Notes under the pieces: model-generated
Told to the model about the DNA's origin: nothing
Databases searched by the model: none
What the model saw: only the letters and a program-made list of their open reading frames with translations
Made by a program: the position numbers and the translations under genes
Shown: piece by piece, positions 1-8,685 of the stretch
Position numbering within the stretch: the stretch's first letter is position 1
Layout: the number at the start of each line of letters is the position of its first letter
From: Thermodesulfobacteriota bacterium
GTDB lineage: Bacteria; Desulfobacterota; Desulfobacteria; Desulfobacterales; Desulfosudaceae
Assembly (NCBI GenBank): GCA_040753795.1
Contig: JBFMDX010000003.1
Coordinates: 124,001 to 188,000, forward strand
DNA length: 64,000 nucleotides
Direction: 5' to 3'

Positions 1-1015
1 GAACAGTGCCGGCGGCCTGAAGCTCGAACCGCTTGACGATCTCACGGAGCAGGGCGTTTAGGTCCGTGCGCTGGAAAGCGGGCGCCACCGGACGGGCAAA
101 CATCAAAAAATCTCCGATCAGTCGGTTCAACCGCGCGATCTCATCCTCAATGTAAAAAGCCAGTATATTATCCTTGGGGATGTCAAAATCTTTTCTCAAC
201 ATATCCAGGGAGCTCTTGATGATGCCCAGCGGATTTTTCAGCTCGTGGGCGATCATCAGGGAAAACTCGCCCATTTCGGCCAGGGTCTTGTTCCGCCGGG
301 CCTGCTCCGTGGCTTTTTCCAGGGACAATCGGTGCCGCTCCAGGGAATCCAGCATGACGTTGAAGGCCACCGCCAGTTCCCTGGCTTCGGGCAGATTGCC
401 CGGCTCGGCCCGGGAATTGAAATTGCCCAGGGCCACCCTCCCGGCCGCCTTGGCCAGTTCCTTGACCGGCGCCACCAGGGAGCGGGAGATAAAATAGAAA
501 ACCAGCCCCGCCAGACAGGTCAGGCCGGCGGCGATCCAGATAAAATAGAGGACCATGGTTTCCCAGAGCTGATCGATACCGGCAGTGCTGTACCGGATCT
601 GCACCTGGCCGATCCGTCGTTCCCGGGATTGCCCCTCGTACCCGAAAGCCCGGCTCTCCTCCCGCGTCTCCGCCAGCAATACCGGCGCTTCCATGACGGG
701 AAATTTTTCGGAAAAAACACCGGGTGCCCGGATCATCTCCCGGCCGTTGGCGTCCAGGATCACCACGCCGACCACGTCCCTTTCCGACAGCAGGTTGACG
801 GCCAGCCGCTCGAGCATGGCCCGGTCGTCGAGCAGGATACCCAGTTCGGCGTTGAGGGCCAGATACTTGGCCAGAAACGAAATGTGCTCCTCGAACCGTT
901 TCTGGGCGAACTGGTGGGTGATGCTGACACCGATATAGCTTAACGTCGAGGTGGTCAGCCCGATGATCATCACGGTGGCCAGAAGGACCCTGACATGGAT
1001 GCCCGGATTTTTCAC
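1..1015 (-). CDS. Membrane sensor histidine kinase, 3' end cut by window
   Basis: This gene reads in from position 1015 and runs off the left edge, so the ATPase domain is missing from the window. I see an N-terminal membrane helix (about residues 8-30), an extracytoplasmic sensor region, and a second helix (about 158-180). A HAMP-like linker and a HisKA dimerisation helix follow, with the H-box AHELKNPLGIIK and phospho-acceptor His257. The GTG start overlaps the stop of the upstream binding-protein gene as GTGA, so the two are very probably translationally coupled. A two-component sensor whose input is supplied by the binding protein is an inference from this coupling. No response regulator is visible next to it. 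Confidence 0.85.
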   Translation of the reverse strand, partial: MKNPGIHVRVLLATVMIIGLTTSTLSYIGVSITHQFAQKRFEEHISFLAKYLALNAELGILLDDRAMLERLAVNLLSERDVVGVVILDANGREMIRAPGVFSEKFPVMEAPVLLAETREESRAFGYEGQSRERRIGQVQIRYSTAGIDQLWETMVLYFIWIAAGLTCLAGLVFYFISRSLVAPVKELAKAAGRVALGNFNSRAEPGNLPEARELAVAFNVMLDSLERHRLSLEKATEQARRNKTLAEMGEFSLMIAHELKNPLGIIKSSLDMLRKDFDIPKDNILAFYIEDEIARLNRLIGDFLMFARPVAPAFQRTDLNALLREIVKRFELQAAGTV

Positions 1016-1986
1016 GGTCCCTCCTCGATCGGCGGTGCAGCCGTTTCGGGAACGCCGAGCCCCAGTTTGTTGATCACCCGGCGGTTCCGCCAGACGCGGA
1101 AGACCGGAGACTCTTTTTCACAGGGTCTGCCGCCGAGTACGCCGGCCGCCAGCCGGCCGGTCTGCCGGCCCAGGTCTTTGTAGTCAAAGACAAAAGCCAG
1201 GGCGGCGCCGCTCTCGTAAAAAAACCGGTTATAACCGACCACCGGCACGCCCGCCAGCAGGGCCTCCTTGATAATGTACTGCACGATGCTTTCCGATATG
1301 ACGGTCTGATCGGGAATCAGCCACAGGGCGTCGATATCCTGCCAGTGCTCTTTTAAAACAGCGGGGATATCCTTTTTGGACGAAACCGGCAGGGGAACAA
1401 GGCTCAAATGGAAAGAACCGGCTTCGCTGGCGGCGGTACCTGAAAAATCGCCGTTGCACTGGGGATCGAAGAGAAGACCCAGGCGTTTGACGGCGGGCAG
1501 CCCCCGGGCGATCATCTCGAGCTGCTGGCGCGCCGGTAGATCCAGGGAAACGCCGCAGGCCGTTTCCGCCTTCCGGCACACGCTGGGCGGATTGAGAATC
1601 ATGGAATACATCCAGGGCGGCTTTCCCGGAGATTCCGCCTGAGACACGAGTTTCACGGCTTCCGGCCCGATAGCGATGGAAAGGGCGAATTCCGCGTCGG
1701 TCACCCGCTCCAGAAGAAGGTCGCGGCTTTTCCCCTCGATCTTGGCCAGGGAGAACACCTCAACATCCGCTTTCCCCTCCTCCGCCAGAGCCGCGTTTAT
1801 GCCCTCCACGGCTTCAATATATGGCCGGATATCCTGGGAGACAAAGACCGCCGCCCTGGGCGCACCGGCATCGACCCCGCGCGGACCGATCGCCGCCGGG
1901 AAAGTCAGGCAGAGCAGAAATAAAAGCAGCCGCCCGCTGAAAACGCGCGGCGGGCAGGATTTACGGATAATAGCCGGTACTTTCAA
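1012..1986 (-). CDS. ABC_sub_bind family periplasmic substrate-binding protein
   Basis: The product has 324 residues, with a basic N-terminus and a hydrophobic signal segment (about residues 18-34). A two-lobed binding fold like the uncharacterised ABC substrate-binding family (PF04392/TrpX type) follows. Typical pieces are AAVFVSQDIRPYIEAVEG near the start, a central VKRLGLLFDP turn and a late GVPVVGYNRFF segment. No permease or ATPase gene is adjacent. The next gene is a histidine kinase overlapping by four bases, which suggests a sensory role rather than transport. The start is a TTG at 1986 with no Shine-Dalgarno, because the TTAAGTGR repeat array abuts it directly. The true start is therefore uncertain. 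Confidence 0.7.
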   Translation of the reverse strand: MKVPAIIRKSCPPRVFSGRLLLFLLCLTFPAAIGPRGVDAGAPRAAVFVSQDIRPYIEAVEGINAALAEEGKADVEVFSLAKIEGKSRDLLLERVTDAEFALSIAIGPEAVKLVSQAESPGKPPWMYSMILNPPSVCRKAETACGVSLDLPARQQLEMIARGLPAVKRLGLLFDPQCNGDFSGTAASEAGSFHLSLVPLPVSSKKDIPAVLKEHWQDIDALWLIPDQTVISESIVQYIIKEALLAGVPVVGYNRFFYESGAALAFVFDYKDLGRQTGRLAAGVLGGRPCEKESPVFRVWRNRRVINKLGLGVPETAAPPIEEGP

Positions 1987-2298
1987 TTAAGTGGTTAAGT
2001 TTTAAGTGGTTAAGTTTTAAGTGGTTAAGTTTTAAGTGATTAAGTTTTAAGTGGTTAAGTGATTAAGTGGTTAAGTGATTTAGGTGGTTGTGTCTGTGGG
2101 GCGTAAATCAGATTTTTGGTTTGAGCTCAAGGCACATGAACAGAGATCGTAACACTCGAAAAGAGGTAATGTGAAAACACCCCGATGATGGAAAATAAGA
2201 TCTAAATAAAATCCCATAATCCCATAACCACTTAATCACTTAATCACTTAAAACTTAACCACTTAATCACTTAACCACTTAAAACTTAATCACTTAAA
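1987..2298. repeat. Inverted pair of TTAAGTGR repeat arrays between gspD and the binding-protein gene
   Basis: The non-coding stretch after gspD is bounded by two arrays of short AT-rich units. From 1987 to about 2090 the plus strand reads alternating TTAAGTGG and TTAAGTT units (15-bp period), then pure TTAAGTGG/TTAAGTGA units. From about 2219 to 2298 the same units lie in the opposite orientation, with TTATGGG units at their end. About 130 bases of unremarkable sequence separate the arms. The distal array overlaps the last codons of gspD, so the gspD stop TGA lies inside a repeat unit. Related arrays occur at 52861-52897 and 56394-56441. Confidence 0.85.
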
Positions 2299-4755
2299 CA
2301 CTGTTTTTATGTCGTCAATTTTATTTTTAAACTCGGCGCTGACGGCATCCACATCCTCCAGGCTGGTAATGACATGAGGGGTAATCATGACGATCAGTTC
2401 GGACTTCTTTTCTTCGTCCTCGGCCGTTCCCGTCAGCCAGCGGATGATCGGTATCTTGACCAGCCAGGGGACCCCGGAGGCCGCCTTTTTCTTCTGGTTG
2501 CTGATCAGCCCGCCGATGACAATGGACTGGCTGTGTCTGACCGTCAGGGTCGTCACGATCTTGCGCGTGTCAAAGGAGTAGTAGTCCTCGCCGGCCACTT
2601 TGATCAGAGAGCCCACGTTACTGACCTCCTGATTGATGTCCATGGTGACCAGACCGTATTCATTGATATGCGGGGTAACATCGAGGATAACCCCCGTATC
2701 CCGGTACTCGACACTGGTCTCCAGCACGTTGTCGCCGTCAGTCACGTAGGTGTAATTGGTACTGGGAATGGGCACCTCGGTGGTCACGTCGATTCTGGCC
2801 TGTTTGTTGTCCGAAGCCAGGACGCTGGGGGAGGAAATAATATTGAGCTTGCTGTCGTTGGCCATGGCGTTCAGCGCGGCCAGCCATTCGCTGGAAAAGC
2901 CGACGGCATACTGAAGACCGGAAGATCCGATCTTGGCCGCCAGGGAACCATTATCCGTCCAGTCGCCCTTCTTGAAGGTCCATTCGACGCCCATTTCCAT
3001 CCCCTCCCCCAGGGTCACTTCGGCGATGATCACATCGATCAGGACCTGTCGCGACAGGACATCAAGTCGCTCCAGAATATTTTCGATGAGTTTGTAATCG
3101 CTGGGAATGGCTTCGATGACCAGGGCGTTTCGTATCTGGTCCTCGGTAATCCGGACATCGCCCCGCAAGGTGGACGAGGGGCCCTTTCCGGTTGAAGTCG
3201 TGGTAACCGTGGCCGCCGCCGGTTTGACCGACGTTTCCGGCCTGTCCGTGGTCTCCGCTTTTTCCGTTGTTTCCGTTTTCGACGTCTCTTTTGCCTTGCT
3301 TTTGTAACCTTTGGCAAAGGGATTGGTGGGCACGACTTCCCGCTGATCTTGTTTGATCTGCTCGCCGCTCACGCCGAATATGGCCCGCAGCGTTTCGCCC
3401 AGGTCCACGGCCATGCCGTTTTTCACCGGGTAAACATAAATCTGGGGTCTGGCCCCTTCACTGGGAATATCCAGTTGACGGATCAGGGCATCCACCCGGC
3501 CAAAGACGTCGGCACTCGAACTGACCACCAGCAGGGCATTCATCCATTCAATGGGAATGAACCGGACTTCGCCCTTGGCGCCATCGGGAGAAAGCGGTGC
3601 CACCTTGCCGAGGGTGTCGGCCATATCCGTCGCGTCAACGTTTTCCAGGGTGTAAAACCGGTATGTGGTTTTTTCAAAAATGCTGACGTCAAACACCTCC
3701 ACCAGATTGAGGATTTTGTAAATATTGATCCCCTTATCCACCACCAGCAGGGTGTTGGATGCCCCTTCCGCGATAATCGCGCCATCCGGAGAGACAAAAG
3801 GAGTAATGACCTTGCTGATCTCCTCGGCGGATATGAACCGCAAGGGGATGATCTGGAGAATGATCCGTTCCTCGGGCGGGATGTCCGCGCTATCTCCCGT
3901 CGGCCTCGACGCAATCGGCATTCGCGAAGCATCCTTGAGTTTTACGATACGATAGACGTTTTGTTCCCGGACGGCCGTCAGACCGTTCACCTCCAGCATC
4001 TGGTAAAAAATGGGAAACACATCCGAAGCCTTGATATGACCGGCTGTATGAATGGTCACTTTGCCGGTGATGCCCGGATCGATAATATAGCTGATGTTCA
4101 AATGATCGGCCATGACCCGGACCACGGAAGCCAGGTCGGCGTCGTCAAAATCAAACCGGATCTGACCCGGTCGGTCGGAAGCGCCATGGCCATCCGCTGC
4201 TCCGGGCACGGTCAGGACCGGGATGTCGTCGTCCCCGGTCGCCGGCAACGCCGTTTCTGGCTGGCCGGTTCCCGGTTTGGAAACCGCCGGCTCCTGCGAC
4301 GCGGGCAATGCGACAGAAGGCCGGGTAGACGCCGGCGTCGATAATTCAGCTGCCGGGGCCGTTTCAGGCGCGGGAGACTCGCCGGCCGCCTTGGCCGGGG
4401 AAGCGGTCGGTTCGGGATCTTTTCCCGTCGGCCGTTTCTTTCTTTTCACATAACCAAAGGGAGTGGATATGATCTCATACCCCTCCTCTGCCTGAAGGCC
4501 GCTCTGCTCCGCCGCGGCCGTCCTGGTTTTCTGGCGTTTCACCTCACCGAAGGCGGTGGGTATGGTTTCCGTCTCTCCCTCATCGCCGGCGGAAGTCTTC
4601 CCCGCCACGACGGTAACGGTTCCGGCCGTCTGGTCGGAAGCCGCCGGCAGCGGCGAAACAGAACTGTCCTGGCTCCGGGCAGCGGAGCCGGCGCAACCCG
4701 TGGAGGAAAAAATGAAAAAGAACATGCCACACAGAATCGCTGTCATCGGTTTCAT
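2290..4755 (-). CDS. gspD: Type II secretion secretin GspD
   Basis: This is an 821-residue outer-membrane secretin, the exit pore of the type II secretion system. It starts with a hydrophobic signal ending in SSTGC (Cys21), which suggests a lipoprotein, though the lipobox is imperfect. A long Pro/Ala/Thr-rich linker follows (about 25-190), then N-domains from about residue 197 (RFDFDDADLASVVRVMADH) and the C-terminal secretin domain (about 560-815) with VPWLVKIPIIRWL near the end. The linker holds two copies of a TxFGxVKR motif (T67-R74, T98-R105) that recurs at the C-terminus of GspC. It is the last gene of the gsp run. Its stop codon lies inside a TTAAGTGA repeat unit. Confidence 0.95.
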   Translation of the reverse strand: MKPMTAILCGMFFFIFSSTGCAGSAARSQDSSVSPLPAASDQTAGTVTVVAGKTSAGDEGETETIPTAFGEVKRQKTRTAAAEQSGLQAEEGYEIISTPFGYVKRKKRPTGKDPEPTASPAKAAGESPAPETAPAAELSTPASTRPSVALPASQEPAVSKPGTGQPETALPATGDDDIPVLTVPGAADGHGASDRPGQIRFDFDDADLASVVRVMADHLNISYIIDPGITGKVTIHTAGHIKASDVFPIFYQMLEVNGLTAVREQNVYRIVKLKDASRMPIASRPTGDSADIPPEERIILQIIPLRFISAEEISKVITPFVSPDGAIIAEGASNTLLVVDKGINIYKILNLVEVFDVSIFEKTTYRFYTLENVDATDMADTLGKVAPLSPDGAKGEVRFIPIEWMNALLVVSSSADVFGRVDALIRQLDIPSEGARPQIYVYPVKNGMAVDLGETLRAIFGVSGEQIKQDQREVVPTNPFAKGYKSKAKETSKTETTEKAETTDRPETSVKPAAATVTTTSTGKGPSSTLRGDVRITEDQIRNALVIEAIPSDYKLIENILERLDVLSRQVLIDVIIAEVTLGEGMEMGVEWTFKKGDWTDNGSLAAKIGSSGLQYAVGFSSEWLAALNAMANDSKLNIISSPSVLASDNKQARIDVTTEVPIPSTNYTYVTDGDNVLETSVEYRDTGVILDVTPHINEYGLVTMDINQEVSNVGSLIKVAGEDYYSFDTRKIVTTLTVRHSQSIVIGGLISNQKKKAASGVPWLVKIPIIRWLTGTAEDEEKKSELIVMITPHVITSLEDVDAVSAEFKNKIDDIKTVFK

Positions 4756-4760
4756 ATGCT

Positions 4761-5522
4761 TTATTCCACTCTTCGTTTAATGGGTCCAAACGGCGTATCG
4801 ACAATTTTATATTCGCCGGGTTTTTCGCCGGATCCTGCCGGCGATCCGGGGGCGAACGCGGAAGAGGAAGAAGGTCCCTTTTCAGCCGCCGCCCGCTCGG
4901 CCGGTGCGGCCGGTGCGTCCGGTGCCGCTTCCGGCGCGGCCTTGTCCGATCCGGTCACGACCACCGTGGGCGTCGCCGGCGGCAATTCCTCGCTTTTCAT
5001 GCTGACCGGTTTGTTCTCATCATACAGGAGCACGTCATACCGGTCGGCGCCGTCCTTCAGAACGATCCGGTCCCGGCCGATCTCCGCCACGCTGAAATTG
5101 CCGATGCGGTCGCCCACCCGGACCCATTTGTCTCCGGCTCTAGCGCCGGCGGCTCTGGTTCCGGATTCAGGGTCACTGACAAGGGCCTGGGTCCGGCCGT
5201 CAAGGATCACGATACCGTAAAGATAGATATTCTTCTCGGAAAGACGGGGCCGGCCCGGTCCGGCACCCGCCGCCAGGGGATCCGAACGGTCGGGTGAAAA
5301 CAGGTTTTTTTCGACCACGATACTATAAGCCCCCTCCGGGGACGTCCCCCTTGCAGCCAGACTGACCTCGGGGGACGGGGCTGCCGTGTCCGCGACGGCC
5401 TCAATTTCAGGAATCATTTCGTCCGGTCCCGTCCACACCTCCAAGCTCATGATTCCCGTCAGCACAACGGCGACCGCCAGCGCGAGATTCACCAGCCATA
5501 TTTTCGAAGATGCCGGAAACAT
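4761..5522 (-). CDS. gspC: Type II secretion inner-membrane protein GspC
   Basis: The 253-residue product has one N-terminal membrane helix (about residues 9-28) and a homology-region (HR) domain (about 65-160), recognisable by VVEKNLFSPDRSDP, IYLYGIVILDGRTQALV and WVRVGDRIGNFSV. In the family, HR contacts the secretin N-domains and links the inner-membrane platform to GspD. There is no C-terminal PDZ domain. Instead an Ala/Pro/Ser-rich tail ends in YKIVDTPFGPIKRR, nearly the same motif as in the GspD linker. The gene lies 5 bases upstream of gspD and 9 bases after gspM, consistent with one operon. Confidence 0.88.
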   Translation of the reverse strand: MFPASSKIWLVNLALAVAVVLTGIMSLEVWTGPDEMIPEIEAVADTAAPSPEVSLAARGTSPEGAYSIVVEKNLFSPDRSDPLAAGAGPGRPRLSEKNIYLYGIVILDGRTQALVSDPESGTRAAGARAGDKWVRVGDRIGNFSVAEIGRDRIVLKDGADRYDVLLYDENKPVSMKSEELPPATPTVVVTGSDKAAPEAAPDAPAAPAERAAAEKGPSSSSAFAPGSPAGSGEKPGEYKIVDTPFGPIKRRVE

Positions 5523-5531
5523 TCGCCGTCC

Positions 5532-6185
5532 TCACTCCTTCACTTTTTTCATGATGCCGGCAACGGCCATGTCACACCGGATCATTCCGGGATCCCCGGC
5601 CCCGACGGTGTTGATCCGGATCCACTGTACGGTCAGAAAAAACCGGGGGAACGTCTCAATCCGGTACAGCATATCCTTCAGTTGCCTGGCGGTCAGCGTG
5701 GTACTGATTTGAACCGGCACGCTGATAAACACTTCCGATTCCGTTTTCCCTTCCGGGGACGGCAGCACCTGCATGCTCTTGATCTCGACGCCGCCGGCCT
5801 GGGCGATTTCACCGAGCGCGTTCTGAAGATCCGCCGCCGCCAGGGCCGGGGTCTGCCCGGTTAGCAGACCGGCTTCGGCCTGCTGCAACGATTTTTTCAG
5901 GGTAGACAGCCGGGCCTCCAGGGCGCTCCTGCCGTTGACCACCTGCCGGTACTTGGCGACCCTTTTCCTGGCGGCATCAAGCCCCCCGTCGCCGCCATCC
6001 ATCCCGCCATCGGAAGGATACAGCCGGTACACCAGGCCCAGCAGAAGCAACCCCGCCCCGGCGGCAAGGATATACCGCCTTCGCCTGTCGGCCATGATCT
6101 GCGCCCAGACAGCCGCCGCCCTTTTGACGGCGGGCGATTGCAGGCCGGCCATATACCCTTTTACAACGCTGAGCGGTTTTAACAT
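5532..6185 (-). CDS. gspM: Type II secretion protein GspM
   Basis: The 217-residue product has a cytoplasmic N-terminal stretch, a membrane helix at about 39-56 (YILAAGAGLLLLGLVYRLY), a coiled-coil stretch (about 70-110) and a ferredoxin-like periplasmic domain. The architecture is that of GspM/PilO proteins, which pair with GspL in the inner-membrane platform. The gene begins 2 bases after the end of gspL and is followed by gspC. Sequence conservation in this family is low, so the call rests mostly on architecture and position. Confidence 0.82.
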   Translation of the reverse strand: MLKPLSVVKGYMAGLQSPAVKRAAAVWAQIMADRRRRYILAAGAGLLLLGLVYRLYPSDGGMDGGDGGLDAARKRVAKYRQVVNGRSALEARLSTLKKSLQQAEAGLLTGQTPALAAADLQNALGEIAQAGGVEIKSMQVLPSPEGKTESEVFISVPVQISTTLTARQLKDMLYRIETFPRFFLTVQWIRINTVGAGDPGMIRCDMAVAGIMKKVKE

Positions 6186-6187
6186 GA

Positions 6188-7558
6188 TTATTTTACCGTA
6201 AACCCGATTCGGAACTTTTCCTTGCCGTCATTATCTTTGGTGATGGGAGACAGAAAAGACACCTCCCCCAGCCGGGGAGAGGCCGCCAGAAGCGGAATCA
6301 ACGCCGAGGCTGAATTGGCGGATCCTTCCACGTCTCCCTTGCCGTCAACGATCGAAAACCTGGTGAACCAGGCGTCCGCTGGGACTTCGCCGCTCAATTG
6401 CCGCAGGATTTCCAGTACGGGCACATGGCCCCGGCGCAGGCTGTTGATCGCCTCCAGCCGGACTTCCATCGCCCTGACCTGATCCCGGGTCTGCTGAATC
6501 GTCTCGACTTCCGCGCCAAGCCGTTTGAGTTCAGCCTCCAGCCGGCCGGCAACCCGCCGCTGATGCAAAAAAAGGCTTCCGCCCCACACCAGGGTCGTCA
6601 GCGCCAGGAGACCGATCAGGCCGAACATCGCATAAAAGGCCTTCTTGCTGACTTTTTTCCTGACGCCGGGGGGAAGGAAATTGATGTTCATGGGCGTTTT
6701 CCGGACTCCCTTCAGCGCCAGGCCCCAGGCAACCGCCGGAAGATCCGGGGGCAGGCCGGTTCCGGACAGGTTCGGGGAGACGGGGCTGACATCCTGCCTT
6801 TCCCCGAGCAGTTCAGCCGGGCTGCCGCCAGTCCCGCAGCAGACCACTTCCAGAGGATCCGGATCCGGGCCCAGGGCCTTTCGCAGCAGACTTATTTCGT
6901 CATTGACCAGACCGTGCAGGCGGTTTTCCGGACGATCTGTTTTCACGTGCCGGGAGTAATTCAACAAACCGCCTTTCACCAGGCCCAGCTCAAAATATCC
7001 GTCGCTGATCGATAAAAAGGCCCGGGCATCGGTCTTTTGTCCGGCCGGCTGGCAGAGCAACGCGCCGGCCAGGGCCGTGGAACTGATCTCAACGCCCGAA
7101 ATGCCCAGGCCCAGGCGGTTTTCACCGTCCAGGTACGGGTCGATCCATTCTTTTCTGACGGCGATCAGAAGCACCGTCAGGGTCCCGGATATTTTGTCTT
7201 CGGCAATGATCTGAAAATCATAATAGATATCAGCGATGTCCAGCGGCACGTACTTTTCCATTTCATAGGCCAGGGAGCCCCGCAGATTCTCTTTCACGGC
7301 CAGCGGCAGTTCGATATAGCGAAGTATCGCCCGATCCCGCTGAATACCCAGAAAAATATCGGCCGACAGGATCCCGTGAGCGTTTAAAAACCCGTTGACC
7401 AGCCGGCTGATTTCAATGGCTTTATCTTTATGCCCCTCCTTTTCGAGAAGGTAGGCGGCATGCCCGGCAAAGGAGAACCCCTTGAGCGTTCTTCTCAGGT
7501 AAACCAGCGAAACCCGGTTATTTTCGATATTGACGCCGACGCTTGCCTGCAAGTACAA
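6188..7558 (-). CDS. gspL: Type II secretion platform protein GspL (PilM-PilN-like)
   Basis: The 456-residue product combines a cytoplasmic actin-like PilM/GspL domain (about 1-300), a single membrane helix (about 310-330, FGLIGLLALTTLVWGG) and a periplasmic PilN-like domain with a coiled coil (about 335-456). GspL couples the GspE ATPase to the membrane platform through its cytoplasmic domain. The start is a TTG at 7558 supported by an AGGGGG ribosome-binding site about 8 bases upstream. The 82-base gap to gspK is the largest inside the secretion run. Confidence 0.85.
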   Translation of the reverse strand: MYLQASVGVNIENNRVSLVYLRRTLKGFSFAGHAAYLLEKEGHKDKAIEISRLVNGFLNAHGILSADIFLGIQRDRAILRYIELPLAVKENLRGSLAYEMEKYVPLDIADIYYDFQIIAEDKISGTLTVLLIAVRKEWIDPYLDGENRLGLGISGVEISSTALAGALLCQPAGQKTDARAFLSISDGYFELGLVKGGLLNYSRHVKTDRPENRLHGLVNDEISLLRKALGPDPDPLEVVCCGTGGSPAELLGERQDVSPVSPNLSGTGLPPDLPAVAWGLALKGVRKTPMNINFLPPGVRKKVSKKAFYAMFGLIGLLALTTLVWGGSLFLHQRRVAGRLEAELKRLGAEVETIQQTRDQVRAMEVRLEAINSLRRGHVPVLEILRQLSGEVPADAWFTRFSIVDGKGDVEGSANSASALIPLLAASPRLGEVSFLSPITKDNDGKEKFRIGFTVK

Positions 7559-7640
7559 AACAAAAACCCCCTGATTGACATTTTATCCGGTCAGTCACAC
7601 GTTCTGCAAGAAACGCGCCCATAACGAACAGATATCACGG

Positions 7641-8657
7641 TTACGACCGGTATTCAAGATCATCGATCCACTGGATGATTTCGTATCCTTTTGGCAGCGA
7701 CCGCCCGATTTTCACCACCGCCTGCACTCCCTGCCGGGTCCGGCTCTCCGGAAGCATTCCCGTCGAACGGATGATGTAATAGGGAGATGGCTTTAAGGTG
7801 ATATAGGACGAAATAGCCGCGTAGCTATCGGAACCGACCACGGCAAAGACTTCGGGCAGGGACTGGAAATCCTTTTTCTCCCGAAAGGCGATAATGGCCC
7901 GGACCGCCTCCTCCGTCATTCCCGGAAAAGACCGCAGCATCCGGGGAGAAGCGGCATTGATGTTGATGCGGTGGAAGTCCGCCTCATATCTCCGCAGCGT
8001 TCCTTCTTCTACCCGTTTTTCCATCTCCTGGTAAACCGACACCATCTCCCGCAGCCCGCCGTAAAAAATTTCCGGGGTGACGCCTCTTACCAGCAGCAAT
8101 TCCTCAATGGTGGTAAAGTCTCCATTTTTGCATTGATAGGGTTCGGGCAGGGCCAGGTAATATTCATTTTCCGCGCCATTGACATGCCGAAGCCCGTCCT
8201 TGTCCCGCCAGTCCAGGATGGAATCCACAATGATGTCACGGGTCTCCTGGCTGATCGAAAAACCATTCAGCATCATTCGCAACAGGGGCACGCCGGCCCG
8301 GTTCAGGTTGACCTTTCCGCTCTCATTCTCTTTTTCCACCTTGAACCGGCCGTTTCCGTAAGGGACCGGGGGGATATCGACATTGAACCGCCGCCGGTCA
8401 CCGGCCGGTTCCCCGCCGCCGCCGGGCATCTGCTCCACTCCCCGGGTCAGGTCATCCATGACCAGTTCCCCGACGGCCCAGGACACCCCGGCCACGGCGA
8501 TATAGTAGGCTTCCGTCCCCTCCTTGAAATTGCGGGTCACATTCACTTCCGTGCGGACGGCATGGCAGAACTCTCCGGCAATGACCGTGAGCAGGGCCAT
8601 GACCCACAGGACCAGAAAGAGCGCGATACCGCGCTGGTTTTTTAAAAGACGTGTCAT
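7641..8657 (-). CDS. gspK: Type II secretion minor pseudopilin GspK
   Basis: The 338-residue product begins with a type IV pilin-like N-terminus (NQRGIALFLVLWVMALLTVIAGEF), whose hydrophobic helix follows a short basic leader for prepilin peptidase. Two helix-hairpin-helix-like segments typical of GspK follow (TTIEELLLVRGVTPEIFYG near 190; NINAASPRMLRSFPGMTEEA near 245). GspK caps the pseudopilus tip with GspI and GspJ, which lie just upstream here. No prepilin peptidase (gspO/pilD) gene is present in this window. Confidence 0.9.
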   Translation of the reverse strand: MTRLLKNQRGIALFLVLWVMALLTVIAGEFCHAVRTEVNVTRNFKEGTEAYYIAVAGVSWAVGELVMDDLTRGVEQMPGGGGEPAGDRRRFNVDIPPVPYGNGRFKVEKENESGKVNLNRAGVPLLRMMLNGFSISQETRDIIVDSILDWRDKDGLRHVNGAENEYYLALPEPYQCKNGDFTTIEELLLVRGVTPEIFYGGLREMVSVYQEMEKRVEEGTLRRYEADFHRININAASPRMLRSFPGMTEEAVRAIIAFREKKDFQSLPEVFAVVGSDSYAAISSYITLKPSPYYIIRSTGMLPESRTRQGVQAVVKIGRSLPKGYEIIQWIDDLEYRS

Positions 8658-8685
8658 GGGGTATACCCGTTACCCGATCCGGGAA

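Noticed and set aside
245-943. Plus-strand 232-aa frame over the histidine kinase
   Set aside because: It is the antisense shadow of the kinase; the minus frame has clear HAMP and H-box features and the plus frame has none.
1987-2298. CRISPR array
   Set aside because: Units are 7-8 bases, contiguous and without unique spacers; the flanks have no cas genes.
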